Of a DNA stretch of 6,218 bases, positions 5,817 through 6,218 are shown one piece after another (the stretch's first letter is position 1; every line of letters begins with the position of its first letter). The notes below the pieces were generated by a model. The model was given only the letters and a program-made list of their open reading frames with translations. It was not told where the DNA came from and made no database searches. A program made the position numbers and the translations under genes. Source of the DNA: DASROJ01 sp035646975. GTDB lineage: Bacteria; Acidobacteriota; Polarisedimenticolia; JACPZX01; DASXTC01. Location of the stretch: the NCBI GenBank assembly GCA_035646975.1, contig DASROJ010000397.1:1-6218 (forward strand), read 5' to 3'.

Positions 5817-6218
5817 TCACTGCAGGAGCGGGACCTGGTTGCTCGAGTCGTCGTGCGCTGGCTCGGCCGCGAGACGCTCCGGAATGGGGGCAAGCTGTCT
5901 GAGGGCGTTGCGCCAGATTCCGCGCGCGCGCTGGATCTCGGCGCGGGTCGCGATCCGAGTCAGACCCGAGAGTCGGCTCTCTGCATCGGGAACGTGCAGG
6001 CGTTCGAGCAGCAGAGCCATCGCGTCGCGCGTCCAGGCCGGCGGTGACGGCAGGGCGAGCACCGCCTCGAACGCATCGATCGCCGCCCGGTCCACCTCTG
6101 CGCTCGGGTACCCGGCCAGGAGTCGCAAGGTCCTTGGCAGGTTCTCATCGGCTGGAGGAGACTTCACGAAACTCCGCGCGATCACCTCGAGAGGCGGCGA
6201 ACTCTCCAGATCCAGGCG
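5817..6218 (-). CDS. Hypothetical protein, C-terminal part, continues past the window edge
   Basis: The frame is open from the right edge (6218) to TGA at 5817-5819, giving at least 133 residues with no in-window start required. A GTG at 6185 exists, but codons upstream remain open to the edge, reading RLDLESSPPLEV before it, so the gene most likely starts outside. The protein is Ala, Leu, Arg and Glu rich and appears mainly helical (for example VDRAAIDAFEAVLALP, RDAMALLLERLHVP and ATRAEIQRARGIW), perhaps a helical repeat or regulatory domain. I do not recognise the family. Third positions are strongly G/C, supporting real coding on this strand. It is convergent with the cytochrome gene. The tail (AEPAHDDSSNQVPLLQ) looks disordered. 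Confidence 0.6.
   Translation of the reverse strand, partial: RLDLESSPPLEVIARSFVKSPPADENLPRTLRLLAGYPSAEVDRAAIDAFEAVLALPSPPAWTRDAMALLLERLHVPDAESRLSGLTRIATRAEIQRARGIWRNALRQLAPIPERLAAEPAHDDSSNQVPLLQ

Noticed and set aside
5658..6047. Forward frame with AAGGAGG upstream of a CTG codon near 5780
   Set aside because: There is no standard start near the ribosome-binding-like sequence, and the opposite strand gives a longer, more protein-like frame running off the edge.

Overview
This is a GC-rich bacterial window (roughly two-thirds G+C, strong G/C preference at third codon positions). The gene families fit an Acidobacteriota-like or proteobacterial soil or environmental genome: a NtrY-type kinase with a sigma-54 response regulator whose GAFTGA loop reads GAFTDA, a secreted diheme cytochrome of the peroxidase type, and free-standing ACT and B3/4 domain proteins. 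The phylum is an inference; no rRNA or marker gene is present.

Layout. Bases 1-301 hold no convincing gene, only a 19-bp direct repeat and a small inverted repeat. A compact plus-strand operon follows: an ACT-domain protein (302-715), a sigma-54-dependent response regulator (712-2085), a membrane histidine kinase (2082-3419) and a B3/4 (PheT-like) domain protein (3436-4128). The first three genes are joined by 4-bp ATGA stop/start overlaps and the fourth begins 16 bp after the third. A 148-bp gap (4129-4276) carries a cluster of three CATCCTG/CAGGATG sites and a weak promoter candidate. Next is a 31-codon remnant (4277-4372) that looks like an internally deleted antibiotic-biosynthesis-monooxygenase (ABM)-type gene with an in-frame TGA. 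The diheme c-type cytochrome gene (4388-5749) follows 15 bp later with a strong ribosome binding site. A minus-strand gene of unknown function enters from the right edge and ends at 5817, convergent with the cytochrome gene.

How the parts may work together. The kinase and regulator form a complete two-component system: all phosphotransfer and nucleotide-binding motifs are visible, and output would be through sigma-54 RNA polymerase. The signal is unknown. Its flanking partners are both related to amino-acid or tRNA recognition, so a link to amino-acid status is a reasonable but unproven idea. The cytochrome unit is separate; it probably acts in the periplasm, and its upstream ABM partner appears to have been lost by deletion. 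The least expected observations are the ABM remnant, the switch-like inverted repeats in front of it, and the mixed operon of two domain-only proteins around a two-component system.
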